Below are positions 27,782 to 34,953 of a stretch of 51,706 nucleotides of DNA, piece after piece. Position numbers and translations under genes: made by a program. Every line of letters starts with the position of its first letter. Positions within the stretch are counted from its first letter, which is position 1. The stretch is taken from contig JAHJXZ010000129.1 of NCBI GenBank assembly GCA_018827205.1, positions 1 through 51,706 on the forward strand, in the 5' to 3' direction. Under the pieces are notes generated by a model. That model was given only the letters and a program-made list of their open reading frames with translations. It did no database searches and was not told where the DNA came from. The DNA comes from Gammaproteobacteria bacterium (GTDB taxonomy: Bacteria; Pseudomonadota; Gammaproteobacteria; Pseudomonadales; Pseudomonadaceae).

Positions 27782-28962
27782 GGCTCTGGGCGCTGGTGCG
27801 CAAAGAAGTGCGGCTGCTGCTGCGCGACCCGCATGCGTTGGCCGTGCTGTTTATTATGCCGACGCTGTTTCTGCTGCTGATGGCCGGGGCCATGTCCAGC
27901 TATATGCAGGACAAGCCACCTGCGCTACGCCTGCTTATCGACGCACCACAGGGCGACGCCAGCCAGTTCTTCCGCGACGCCCTACAGGCGCAACTGCCCG
28001 ACAGCCAGCTATTGGACAAAAGCAGCGAAAGCCTGGCCCGCGTGCAGCTGCCCGCAGACTTCGCCGATACCCTGCTGGACAGCCCACATCAGGGTCCGAG
28101 CCTGAGCTTCCCGGCGCAGTTCGACAAGCTGTCGCGCCAGCGTCTGCACAGCGCAGTGAGCATTGCCCTGGCGCAAAGTCGACTGCTGGCCTACCTGGAA
28201 GACAGCGGCGTGGTCGATGCCGAATTAAGCCGTGCCGCGCGCCTGCAGCTGGTGCAACAACGCACCCAGAGCCAGATTGACGAGCAGGAACAACTGGCCA
28301 GCGGCGACCTGAGCGGCCGCGCCAATGCCACCCAACTGAGCGTGCCGGCCTGGCTGATCTTCGGCATGTTCTTCGTCGTGCTACCCATGGCTGGTGGCTT
28401 CCAGCGTGAGCAGCAGAGCGGCACCTTGCTGCGCCTGCGCTGCCTGGGCCTGAACCTCGGCACCCTGGTGCTGAGCAAGCTGCTGCCGTACCTGGCGATC
28501 AACCTGCTGCAGTTCATTCTGCTGCTGGGTATCGGCGTCTATGGCCTGCCGCTGCTTGGTCTGCCCGCCCTGAGTTTGCCCGGCAGCGCCGCGGCTTATC
28601 CGCTGCTCGCGCTGAGTATCGCCCTGGCAACCTGCAGCCTCGGCCTGTTACTGGCTGCCCTGGCGCGTAGCAGTGAACAGGCGCTGCTCCTTGGCGGCGG
28701 CATCAACATCCTGCTGGCCGCGATTGGCGGAATCATGGTGCCGAAAAGCGTGATGCCTGCGGCCATGGCCCAACTGGCGGAAATCTCCCCAATGAGCTGG
28801 GCGCTGGACGCCTTTCTCACCCTGCTGGTGGGCCACGGCTCACTGGCCGACATCGCCCCCTACTGCGCGCGCTTGCTGCTGTTTGCAGTGCTGTGTGGCA
28901 TGGCCGGGCTGCTTCTGTTCACCCGACGAGTACAGCGCACGCAATGGACCACTCACTACTAG
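27778..28962 (+). CDS. ABC-2 type transporter permease
   Basis: The 394-residue membrane protein has the ABC-2 (YhiI/DrrB-like) layout. One N-terminal helix (about residues 20-43, LAVLFIMPTLFLLLMAGAM) is followed by a large extracytoplasmic domain to about residue 185. A cluster of five to six helices then runs to the C-terminus, with the conserved GGFQREQQSGTLLRLRCLG coupling region and ISPMSWALDAFL. Its last 19 bases overlap the start of the acyl carrier protein gene. Together with the preceding ATPase it would form a complete exporter if each half dimerises. Confidence 0.88.
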   Translation: MRLWALVRKEVRLLLRDPHALAVLFIMPTLFLLLMAGAMSSYMQDKPPALRLLIDAPQGDASQFFRDALQAQLPDSQLLDKSSESLARVQLPADFADTLLDSPHQGPSLSFPAQFDKLSRQRLHSAVSIALAQSRLLAYLEDSGVVDAELSRAARLQLVQQRTQSQIDEQEQLASGDLSGRANATQLSVPAWLIFGMFFVVLPMAGGFQREQQSGTLLRLRCLGLNLGTLVLSKLLPYLAINLLQFILLLGIGVYGLPLLGLPALSLPGSAAAYPLLALSIALATCSLGLLLAALARSSEQALLLGGGINILLAAIGGIMVPKSVMPAAMAQLAEISPMSWALDAFLTLLVGHGSLADIAPYCARLLLFAVLCGMAGLLLFTRRVQRTQWTTHY

Positions 28963-29210
28963 AACAACAACTCAAACAACTGCTGATCCGCGAGTGCGAC
29001 AAGGAAGACGATATCGACTGGCAGAGCATCAGCGACGACGAACCACTGTTCGGCGCGAAAAGCCGCATCGCCATGGACAGCCTCGACGCCCTTCAAGTCT
29101 CCCTGGCGCTGCAACAGCACTACGGCGTCCGCATTGAAGGTGCCAAGGACGGCCGACGCATCCTTGGCAGCATCGCCAGCATTGCCGCCTATATTAGGCA
29201 GCAGCAGTGA
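28944..29210 (+). CDS. Acyl carrier protein
   Basis: This 88-residue acidic protein is a dedicated acyl carrier protein. The phosphopantetheine attachment site is Ser46 in the motif AMDSLDALQVSLALQQHYG, the classic DSL signature. Start ATG 28944 lies inside the end of the permease gene; a longer frame exists but would give an unusual N-terminal extension. Its stop overlaps the GTG start of the ketosynthase gene. It should carry the chain handled by the neighbouring ketosynthases and the BtrH-like protein. It is distinct from the housekeeping AcpP, which is not in this window. Confidence 0.9.
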   Translation: MDHSLLEQQLKQLLIRECDKEDDIDWQSISDDEPLFGAKSRIAMDSLDALQVSLALQQHYGVRIEGAKDGRRILGSIASIAAYIRQQQ

Positions 29211-30325
29211 CCCCGGTGTACCTGCAACGCGCTGCCCTACACTGCGCTCTGGGCGATGACCTGCTGAGTGCCGCCCAGACCCTGCAAAGCGCCCAACCGC
29301 CTAAGGGCGAAGCCTTTGTGCTGCATGAAGTGCATGAACCACGCACTTATTTATACGCCGCAAAAACCGGCGAAAACCTGAGTGAGCGCCTGGATCGCCT
29401 GCTGGGCGAAACCCTCGGATCTAACCTCCAGTCACTCGACGACTGCCTGCTGATCATCGCCAGCACCAGCCTGGATATCAGCGAGCTGGAGGCCATAACC
29501 CGTCGACAGCAGGGCTTTCGTCCGGACGACTCGACGTCCCTCGACCTGCTTGCCAATCAGCTGCTCCAACGCTGGGGCTTTGCCGCCGCGTTTACCTTGA
29601 ACACCGCCTGCACCAGTGCCGCCAACGGCCTGCTCTATGGCGCCCGGCTTATCAACGCCGGCCAGTACGCCCGCACCCTAGTGCTGAGCTTCGAAACGCC
29701 CAGCGCTATCGCCATGCAGGGTTTCGGTGCACTGATGCTGACCAGCCCCAGCGGCGAGTACCGCCCCTTCCACCCCGAACGCGACGGCCTGATCCTCGGT
29801 GAGGCCTATGCTGCCACCCTGCTCAGCCGTGAGCCAGGTGACGTGCCATTGGGCCGCCTGCTCGGCGGCTTTAGCGCCTGCGACACCAGCAGCCTGACTA
29901 CCACCCGCGAGGATGGCAGCCATATCCACTGGGTGATGCAGCAGGCCCTGCGCAGCGCCGATTGCACGGCGGCGCAGATCGACCTGGTGAAACTGCACGG
30001 CACCGCCACCAGCGCCAACGATGAAGCCGAAAGCAACGGCATGCACCTGCTCTACGGTGAACAGATGCCGGCCCTGAGCCTGCTCAAACCCTGGCTCGGG
30101 CATACCCTGGGCGCCTGCGGCCTGAGTGAAAGCCTACTGCTGCTCAAGGCCCTGCAACTGGGGCCGCTACCCGGCGTGAGCTACGCCAGCGAAGCCCTGC
30201 TGCCCTTTAGTGCAGACGCGCAAGCCCTGGCGGCCGACAGCCTGCTGCTGACCAACTTTTTTGGCTTTGGCGGCAATAACGCCAGTCTTATCTTGCAGGG
30301 CTGCGCCCAGGGAGACCGCGCATGA
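29207..30325 (+). CDS. Beta-ketoacyl-ACP synthase (FabF/ApeO-like)
   Basis: This 372-residue thiolase-fold ketosynthase condenses acyl and malonyl groups. The full catalytic set is present: Cys135 in LNTACTSAANG, His264 in LHGTATSANDEAE and His299 in WLGHTLGACG. The C-terminal GFGGNNASLIL is also intact. It is shorter than FabF (about 410), as are many aryl-polyene-type ketosynthases. The start is GTG, overlapping the carrier-protein stop. The end overlaps the next gene as ATGA, linking it to a catalytically altered ketosynthase-like partner. Confidence 0.92.
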   Translation: MTPVYLQRAALHCALGDDLLSAAQTLQSAQPPKGEAFVLHEVHEPRTYLYAAKTGENLSERLDRLLGETLGSNLQSLDDCLLIIASTSLDISELEAITRRQQGFRPDDSTSLDLLANQLLQRWGFAAAFTLNTACTSAANGLLYGARLINAGQYARTLVLSFETPSAIAMQGFGALMLTSPSGEYRPFHPERDGLILGEAYAATLLSREPGDVPLGRLLGGFSACDTSSLTTTREDGSHIHWVMQQALRSADCTAAQIDLVKLHGTATSANDEAESNGMHLLYGEQMPALSLLKPWLGHTLGACGLSESLLLLKALQLGPLPGVSYASEALLPFSADAQALAADSLLLTNFFGFGGNNASLILQGCAQGDRA

Positions 30326-30882
30326 CGGTAATCGCAGCCAGTGAAGTCCACGGCCTAGCCAGCATCAGCGACAAAGAATTAAAAACGGCGCTAAGCCAGT
30401 GGCTGGATAACCCGCCACGGCGGATCGACCGGCTGATTCTGCAATGCCTGCTGGCCGCCGCACCGCTGAAAAGCCAGGTGCGCAGCAACTGCGGCTTGTA
30501 CCTGGCTTCCGCGCACCCGGCGCGGCCCACCATGGGCGCGTTGCTGGAAGCGGTGTGCGTGAAGCACAAGCAGCCGAAACCCTTCGAGTTTGTGAATAGC
30601 GTGAGCAATGCCGCCGGCTTTCATATCGCTCAGCAGCTGGGTATTGAAGGGCCGAATCTGTTTATCGGCGCTGGCGAGCAGGTCTGGGCGCAATTGCAGG
30701 CCCTGGCCAATCTGGATTTGCAGGACGGCCTGATCGAGCAGGCGTTGTTGCTGGTGTGCGATGAGCACGGGGATTTTTGTGTGCAGGCTGTGCTGCAGGA
30801 AGGTGCAACTGCTGGCGCTTACGCCAACAGTTTTGCCGAGCTAAGCGCAGGGATCAAAGTCATGCAGCTGCAACTCGAATAG
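30322..30882 (+). CDS. Ketosynthase-like protein lacking catalytic Cys (chain-length-factor type)
   Basis: This 186-residue protein covers only the N-terminal part of the ketosynthase fold. It resembles the Ketoacyl-synt_2 (ApeC-like) family. The segment EFVNSVSNAAGFHIAQQLG (residues 89-107) followed by IEGPNLF aligns with the NTVTNAPAGQIA...GPNL region of ketosynthases. At the position of the active Cys there is Glu119 (PNLFIGAGEQ), so it cannot condense by itself. It may act as a chain-length or stabilising partner of the upstream ketosynthase. This role is inferred from the family and gene overlap. Confidence 0.75.
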   Translation: MTVIAASEVHGLASISDKELKTALSQWLDNPPRRIDRLILQCLLAAAPLKSQVRSNCGLYLASAHPARPTMGALLEAVCVKHKQPKPFEFVNSVSNAAGFHIAQQLGIEGPNLFIGAGEQVWAQLQALANLDLQDGLIEQALLLVCDEHGDFCVQAVLQEGATAGAYANSFAELSAGIKVMQLQLE

Positions 30883-30885
30883 ACC

Positions 30886-30952
30886 GTAGGAGCGGGCCAT
30901 GCCCGCGATGCTTTTGCAGACAGAACCTATCGCGGCCATGGGCCGCTCCTAC
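30886..30952. repeat. Inverted REP pair between the two convergent cluster operons
   Basis: GTAGGAGCGG (30886-30895) and CCGCTCCTAC (30943-30952) are exact reverse complements and frame GGGC..GCCC inner palindromes. The pair fills the 80-bp gap between two converging genes and probably shapes both 3' ends. It belongs to the same family as 3093-3177. Confidence 0.8.
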
Positions 30953-30962
30953 AGGCCTTGCC

Positions 30963-31964
30963 CTACCCTTTTCGTTTACTCCAGGCCGCCAGTTCTTTCA
31001 TCAACCCGCGTTCCTGCAGGGCAATGCCACGCAGACTCTCGGCGATGGGCGCGAAGTTGGGCGTCTCGCCTTTGTTGCGGCTGGCGCGCACACAGGCCGA
31101 GGCAAACTGGCGCCAATTGTCGCCGATGGCGGTCAGCTGCGCCGAGGCTTCCTGCAAGGTGCTGTCGCCAAGCTTCTCGCCGGCTTCCTGCAGAAAGCTC
31201 GCATACATAAAGCGGAAACCCGCGCCGCCGGTGCCTATTTCTTCCTGCATGCGCACGATATGGGTCAGGTACAGGCGGTTGTATTTGCTCTGCGCCGGAT
31301 CGAGCTTGTCGATCTGCTTGGCCAAATGCTGAATGCCGCGAATACCGATCCACGGCAGTGGCATGCCGTCGAGGATACGCGTGGTAGACAGCACACTCTG
31401 GCGGATCAGCTTGTTCCAGTCCTGCTCCAGCGGCACATCATCTAGCCAGTACATCAGGCCCTTGGCGGCCAGTGCACCTTTGGCGAAGCGCGCCTTCTGC
31501 AAGTCTTCGACGGCGCAGCGCACCGGCTCTTCAAACACCGGATCGCTGATCAGGTATTCATTACCCTCGCGACCATAGGCCAGCAGGTTGTGCGCATTGA
31601 AGTGAAAGCGCATCTCCGGCGGGAAGTACGGCAACCAGAACACCGAACTCTGCAGCCCGGCCAAGCGGCCGCTGTCCAATGCCGCATCCAGCTCGCGACG
31701 GCCTTGCTCGGGGTTACCGAAGGTGCGTGTATGCAGGCGCGCGCCCAGGCGCTTGCTCAGGGTCTTGATCAGGTGCTTGGGCGGCATGCGGTAGGCAATC
31801 AGCGGCATACCGCTGAGTTTGACGATCGGCAGGTAGGCAAATGCCAGGCCCGAGGCCAGACCGAAGGCCATCGGCTCGCTCATCGGCAAGCCTGCATGGG
31901 TCAACAGGCTGGCCATCACCCCGCTTTCGCAGTGGGCGCTCTGTTGATGCTGAAAACTGCTCAT
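30963..31964 (-). CDS. BtrH-like putative ACP-dependent acyltransferase
   Basis: This 333-residue protein opens with the BtrH N-terminal domain. HCESGVMASLLTHAG gives a candidate catalytic Cys12, followed by LSEPM-type MSEPMAFGLASGLAFAYL. HFNAHNLLAYGREGNEYLIS then offers His125, and Asp141 follows, forming a papain-like Cys-His-Asp set. The C-terminal part, rich in helices, resembles the DUF4872 region of BtrH. BtrH transfers an acyl group from a carrier protein to an amine in butirosin synthesis. Here a carrier protein and ketosynthases are encoded nearby, so acyl transfer or release of the chain is plausible. Its ATG overlaps the stop of the preceding gene. It is the last gene of the minus-strand operon. 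Confidence 0.85.
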   Translation of the reverse strand: MSSFQHQQSAHCESGVMASLLTHAGLPMSEPMAFGLASGLAFAYLPIVKLSGMPLIAYRMPPKHLIKTLSKRLGARLHTRTFGNPEQGRRELDAALDSGRLAGLQSSVFWLPYFPPEMRFHFNAHNLLAYGREGNEYLISDPVFEEPVRCAVEDLQKARFAKGALAAKGLMYWLDDVPLEQDWNKLIRQSVLSTTRILDGMPLPWIGIRGIQHLAKQIDKLDPAQSKYNRLYLTHIVRMQEEIGTGGAGFRFMYASFLQEAGEKLGDSTLQEASAQLTAIGDNWRQFASACVRASRNKGETPNFAPIAESLRGIALQERGLMKELAAWSKRKG

Positions 31965-32368
31965 GCCATGCCCTTCTGATAAGAGATCAATTGCTCAACG
32001 GGCAGGCCGAACGCCTCCGCGTAACGCGCCAGAATGGCCGCCGACAATTTCTGGTAAATAGCCGGGCGAAAATGCCGGCGAATACGCCATTGCCACAGCC
32101 CGGTAATCTGCGCCAACGCCGGCTCATCCAGGCGATAGCGGTACATCAGGCACTTCAGCGGCGACAGCTCACCACGCTGCCAGCCCGCTTCGGCCTCGGC
32201 TTCCTGCTCCTGCAGTTCAGCTACGGCGAGCTGGGTAGCAAAGGCTTCCGGCTCCCAGCCATCACTCTGCGCCCCCTGGTAATGGCCACTGGCATCCACG
32301 GCATAAACCAACTTGCAGTGGCCGCCGTAAGTGGAGCTGTGATCCTGGGGAACCTCATCAAGCTTCAT
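31961..32368 (-). CDS. Conserved hypothetical protein, possible HTH-like C-terminus
   Basis: I do not recognise this 135-residue protein with certainty. The N-terminal half is acidic and contains SSTYGGHCKLVYAVDASGHY. The C-terminal half is basic and helical: DEPALAQITGLWQWRIRRHF, then LSAAILARYAEAFGLPVEQL. That half resembles a small helix-turn-helix or a carrier-docking helical bundle. There is no signal peptide or membrane segment. The gene overlaps darB upstream and the BtrH-like gene downstream, each as ATGA, so it is translated in fixed ratio with them. That suggests a partner protein or an unrecognised enzyme rather than a free regulator. Confidence 0.7.
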   Translation of the reverse strand: MKLDEVPQDHSSTYGGHCKLVYAVDASGHYQGAQSDGWEPEAFATQLAVAELQEQEAEAEAGWQRGELSPLKCLMYRYRLDEPALAQITGLWQWRIRRHFRPAIYQKLSAAILARYAEAFGLPVEQLISYQKGMA

Positions 32369-33531
32369 GTGTTGTCACCATCCTGGCCAACCACTGTCAG
32401 ATGCATAAAGGCGCTGGAGAAGCGCCCACTTTCCGGCACATAGCAGAGCAAACGCTGGCCGCTGCGCAGGCTACCGGCATTGAACAACTCATCCAACATG
32501 ATAAAGATCGACGCGGCGCCGGTATTACCCTTGCTGGTCAGGTTGGTAAACCAGCGTTCCTGCGGGATCGGCAGGCCCGCATTGGCCAGCCCCACAGACA
32601 GGCGCTCGCGGAAGAACTCGGAGGAATAGTGCGGGAGGAAATAATCCACCGCCTCGGCATGCAGCTCGCGGCGCGCCATGATGCGTTTGAGGGTTTCTTC
32701 CACGGTGTATTTGACGATGTTGTCGTTGAGCAGTTTGACGTCCTGCTTGATCGCCATCAGCGAGCGGCGGTTGCGCTCGGCACCTTCATAACGGCTCCAG
32801 CCCTGCAGCTGGCCATCGACCATTTCCGCCCCGGCGTACATGCACGGCGGCATCTGGTCGGCGAAGGAAAAGATGTCGATCCAGTCGATACGCAGGCTCA
32901 AGCCCATGCGATTCGGCTGGCCTTGCAGCAGCACGGCACCGGCACCATCGGAGAGCATCCAGCGCAGAAAATCCTTCTCGAAGGCAATTTCCGGGTGGGT
33001 TTCCAGCTCGTCGAGGCGGCTCTCGTACTCGGCGTTGAAGTTGCTCGCCTGCATCAAGGTCGAGGCCACTTCCGAGCCACAGGCCACCGCATTACGGCTT
33101 TCTCCGCTGGCTACGCTCATCCAGGCGTATTTCAGCGCGGTCATGCCGCACAGACAGATACCCGCGGTAGAAACCACCTCACAGGGCGGATTACCCAATT
33201 CGCCCTGCACCATCACCGCATGGCCAGGCATGACCTGATCCGGCGAGGCGCTGCTGGCCACCAGGCAATCGAGATCCTCCAGCTGGAAATCGCCACCGAG
33301 CAGACCACGTATCGCTGCCGCGCTGACCTGGGCATTGTTCATGCTCGGCGCGCCGGTCTGCGGGTCGATCACATAGTGACGCTGCTGAATGCCATTGCTG
33401 CGCAGGATCAGCTTGCGCGCACGCGACGGTTTACCGCCGACCAGGCCCAGGCGCGCTTCCATCTGCTCGTTGTCGACCGGAGCATGGGGCAGGAAGGCAC
33501 TGATTCGGTTAATAAATACAGGTTGTACCAC
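32365..33531 (-). CDS. darB: DarB-type beta-ketoacyl synthase III (cyclohexanedione/dialkylresorcinol)
   Basis: DarB ketosynthases join two beta-ketoacyl units and cyclise them to cyclohexanediones or resorcinol precursors. The start is GTG 33531, with GAGGAA about 5 bases upstream; the N-terminus VVQPVFINRISAFLPHAPVDN then matches the family, giving 388 residues. An ATG 57 bases further upstream lies within darA and is less likely. The KAS III triad is Cys126 (STAGICLCGMTAL), His301 (FLPHYSSEFF) and Asn336 (TSKGNTGAAS). It follows darA by 19 bp, and its stop overlaps the next gene. Family assignment is good; the exact product is unknown. Confidence 0.88.
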   Translation of the reverse strand: MVQPVFINRISAFLPHAPVDNEQMEARLGLVGGKPSRARKLILRSNGIQQRHYVIDPQTGAPSMNNAQVSAAAIRGLLGGDFQLEDLDCLVASSASPDQVMPGHAVMVQGELGNPPCEVVSTAGICLCGMTALKYAWMSVASGESRNAVACGSEVASTLMQASNFNAEYESRLDELETHPEIAFEKDFLRWMLSDGAGAVLLQGQPNRMGLSLRIDWIDIFSFADQMPPCMYAGAEMVDGQLQGWSRYEGAERNRRSLMAIKQDVKLLNDNIVKYTVEETLKRIMARRELHAEAVDYFLPHYSSEFFRERLSVGLANAGLPIPQERWFTNLTSKGNTGAASIFIMLDELFNAGSLRSGQRLLCYVPESGRFSSAFMHLTVVGQDGDNT

Positions 33532-33550
33532 GGGACTTCCTCGGGTCACT

Positions 33551-34468
33551 TCACTCGCCAGACGGGCCGGCAAAGTAAGCCTTCTCACGCTGGGTGCGTT
33601 GTTTTAATAGCGGCGCCAACAGCTTTTTAAGCAAGGCACTGAGCGGCACCACGGTGACGATCAGGCACAACAGAAACACGATATACACCACCAGCCCTGC
33701 GCCACGCCGACGGCTCTGCTGCGGGCCTAAAGCAGCCAGCAAGCGGCTCCATAACTGGAAGCTGCGGTTGCCGACTTTCTCGCTGGCGATCAGCTTTTCA
33801 TCAATTCGCACTGCACCAAGACCAGCCAACATCGGTTGCTCAATCGGCTGACCATCTGCAGTCAACCGCTGCGCTATAGCGGTGCCGAAACGACTGGCCG
33901 CAACGATTTCCACCTCGGCGATACCTGCGCGCGGCACCCATCCATAGGGCTTCTGCCGCCCGGTAAATAGCCACAAAGGCGTTGCCAGAAAGCTCGCCGC
34001 AGTTCCGCAGGCGTCGGTCAGGGCGATATTGTCCACCAGCCGCGCGCCCAGTTCAGTGAGCCGGTTCTTGACCTTTTCCTGGGCCATCAGCCACATATTG
34101 CGGCAGCCAATCAGCGTCACCACCGGCGTGCCCTTGAGCAGCTGCGCCGCCTCTGGGGAGGCTAGGAAAGCAGTCATTGGCTGCGACGGCGAGAGGAACC
34201 ACACCTGATACGCCAGAATCACCAAGTCATAGCGCTTGCTCGCATCCACCGCCAACGGCAGCAGCGGCTGCGGGCGCATCAATACGGTTTCAGGAAAAAT
34301 CCGGAAAAAACCGAGAAAAGGCCAGGGAAACGGGTAAGGTTGCGCAGGCTGCAGTTGAAGAAAATCCAACTGAATATCGCTGCATTGCTGTAAAGGCTCG
34401 CATACCGACTGCGCCAACCTGTCTAGCTGGCCAGTTTGCGAAAAATGAACGATCAAGACCTGACGCAT
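33551..34468 (-). CDS. darA: DarA-like flavodoxin-fold aromatase/condensing-enzyme homologue
   Basis: This 305-residue protein starts with a flavodoxin-like fold. MRQVLIVHFSQTGQLDRLAQ carries an S-x-TGx FMN phosphate loop at residues 10-14. Further blocks are DLVILAYQVWFLSPSQPM and VVTLIGCRNMWLMAQEKVK. Residues about 257-280 form a membrane helix (AGLVVYIVFLLCLIVTVVPL), so the enzyme is probably tethered by its C-terminal region. DarA homologues oxidise the DarB cyclohexanedione to an aromatic dialkylresorcinol. It is the first gene of the four-gene minus-strand operon and is only 31 bp from a divergent DUF2141 gene. Confidence 0.82.
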   Translation of the reverse strand: MRQVLIVHFSQTGQLDRLAQSVCEPLQQCSDIQLDFLQLQPAQPYPFPWPFLGFFRIFPETVLMRPQPLLPLAVDASKRYDLVILAYQVWFLSPSQPMTAFLASPEAAQLLKGTPVVTLIGCRNMWLMAQEKVKNRLTELGARLVDNIALTDACGTAASFLATPLWLFTGRQKPYGWVPRAGIAEVEIVAASRFGTAIAQRLTADGQPIEQPMLAGLGAVRIDEKLIASEKVGNRSFQLWSRLLAALGPQQSRRRGAGLVVYIVFLLCLIVTVVPLSALLKKLLAPLLKQRTQREKAYFAGPSGE

Positions 34469-34499
34469 CGCCAGCCACTTCCTGCGAAATGCCCGGATT

Positions 34500-34946
34500 A
34501 TGCCACAGAGAATTCTTCAAACCGTAAAGAAGGCCGGCTATCAGACTGGCCTTTTGCTGCTACTGGTCGGCTCATCGGCCCAGGCCGGTGACATCCTGGT
34601 CACAGTAGACGGCATACAAGCCGCAGGAACCGTGCATGCGGCACTGGTGAGCGGCGAGCTGAAGCGCTGGCCCGAACAACCGCTGCGCCAGCAACAGAGT
34701 GACGATGGCCAGCTGCGTCTGATCGATCTAGCGCCCGGACGCTATGCCATTCAGCTGTACCAAGACAGCAATGGCAATGGCCAGCTTGATCAGGGCCGAC
34801 GCGGCATCCCGCTTGAGCCGGTGGGCTTTTCCGCCAACCCGCAACTGCTCAATGGCAAGCCCGCACCGCGTGACAGTCAATTCGAGCACAGTACGGCGGA
34901 CACTCAACTGCACATCCGCCTGCAGAGCCCGAAAGCCAAAAAATAA
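34500..34946 (+). CDS. Secreted DUF2141-domain protein
   Basis: This 148-residue protein has a signal peptide ending in a typical signal-peptidase I site (LLLLLVGSSAQA|GD). The mature part is a small beta-sandwich of the DUF2141 type: ILVTVDGIQAAGTVHAALV, then LAPGRYAIQLYQDSNGNGQL and GIPLEPVGFSANP. DUF2141 proteins are periplasmic or outer-surface and of unknown function; the D-x-N-x-N-G-x-L loop could bind calcium. It is divergent from darA with just 31 bp between, so promoter elements must overlap coding sequence or be shared. Whether it belongs to the lipid pathway is unknown. It has no strong ribosome-binding site. Confidence 0.78.
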   Translation: MPQRILQTVKKAGYQTGLLLLLVGSSAQAGDILVTVDGIQAAGTVHAALVSGELKRWPEQPLRQQQSDDGQLRLIDLAPGRYAIQLYQDSNGNGQLDQGRRGIPLEPVGFSANPQLLNGKPAPRDSQFEHSTADTQLHIRLQSPKAKK

Positions 34947-34953
34947 GCCGCAG

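Noticed and set aside
32401-33630. 409-codon open frame antisense to darB
   Set aside because: darB has all catalytic residues and operon overlaps; the antisense frame has no motif or ribosome-binding site.
26497-34468. Standard aryl-polyene cluster
   Set aside because: There is no ketoreductase, ammonia-lyase, acyl/aryl ligase, second ACP or MMPL exporter, so only individual parts resemble aryl-polyene systems.
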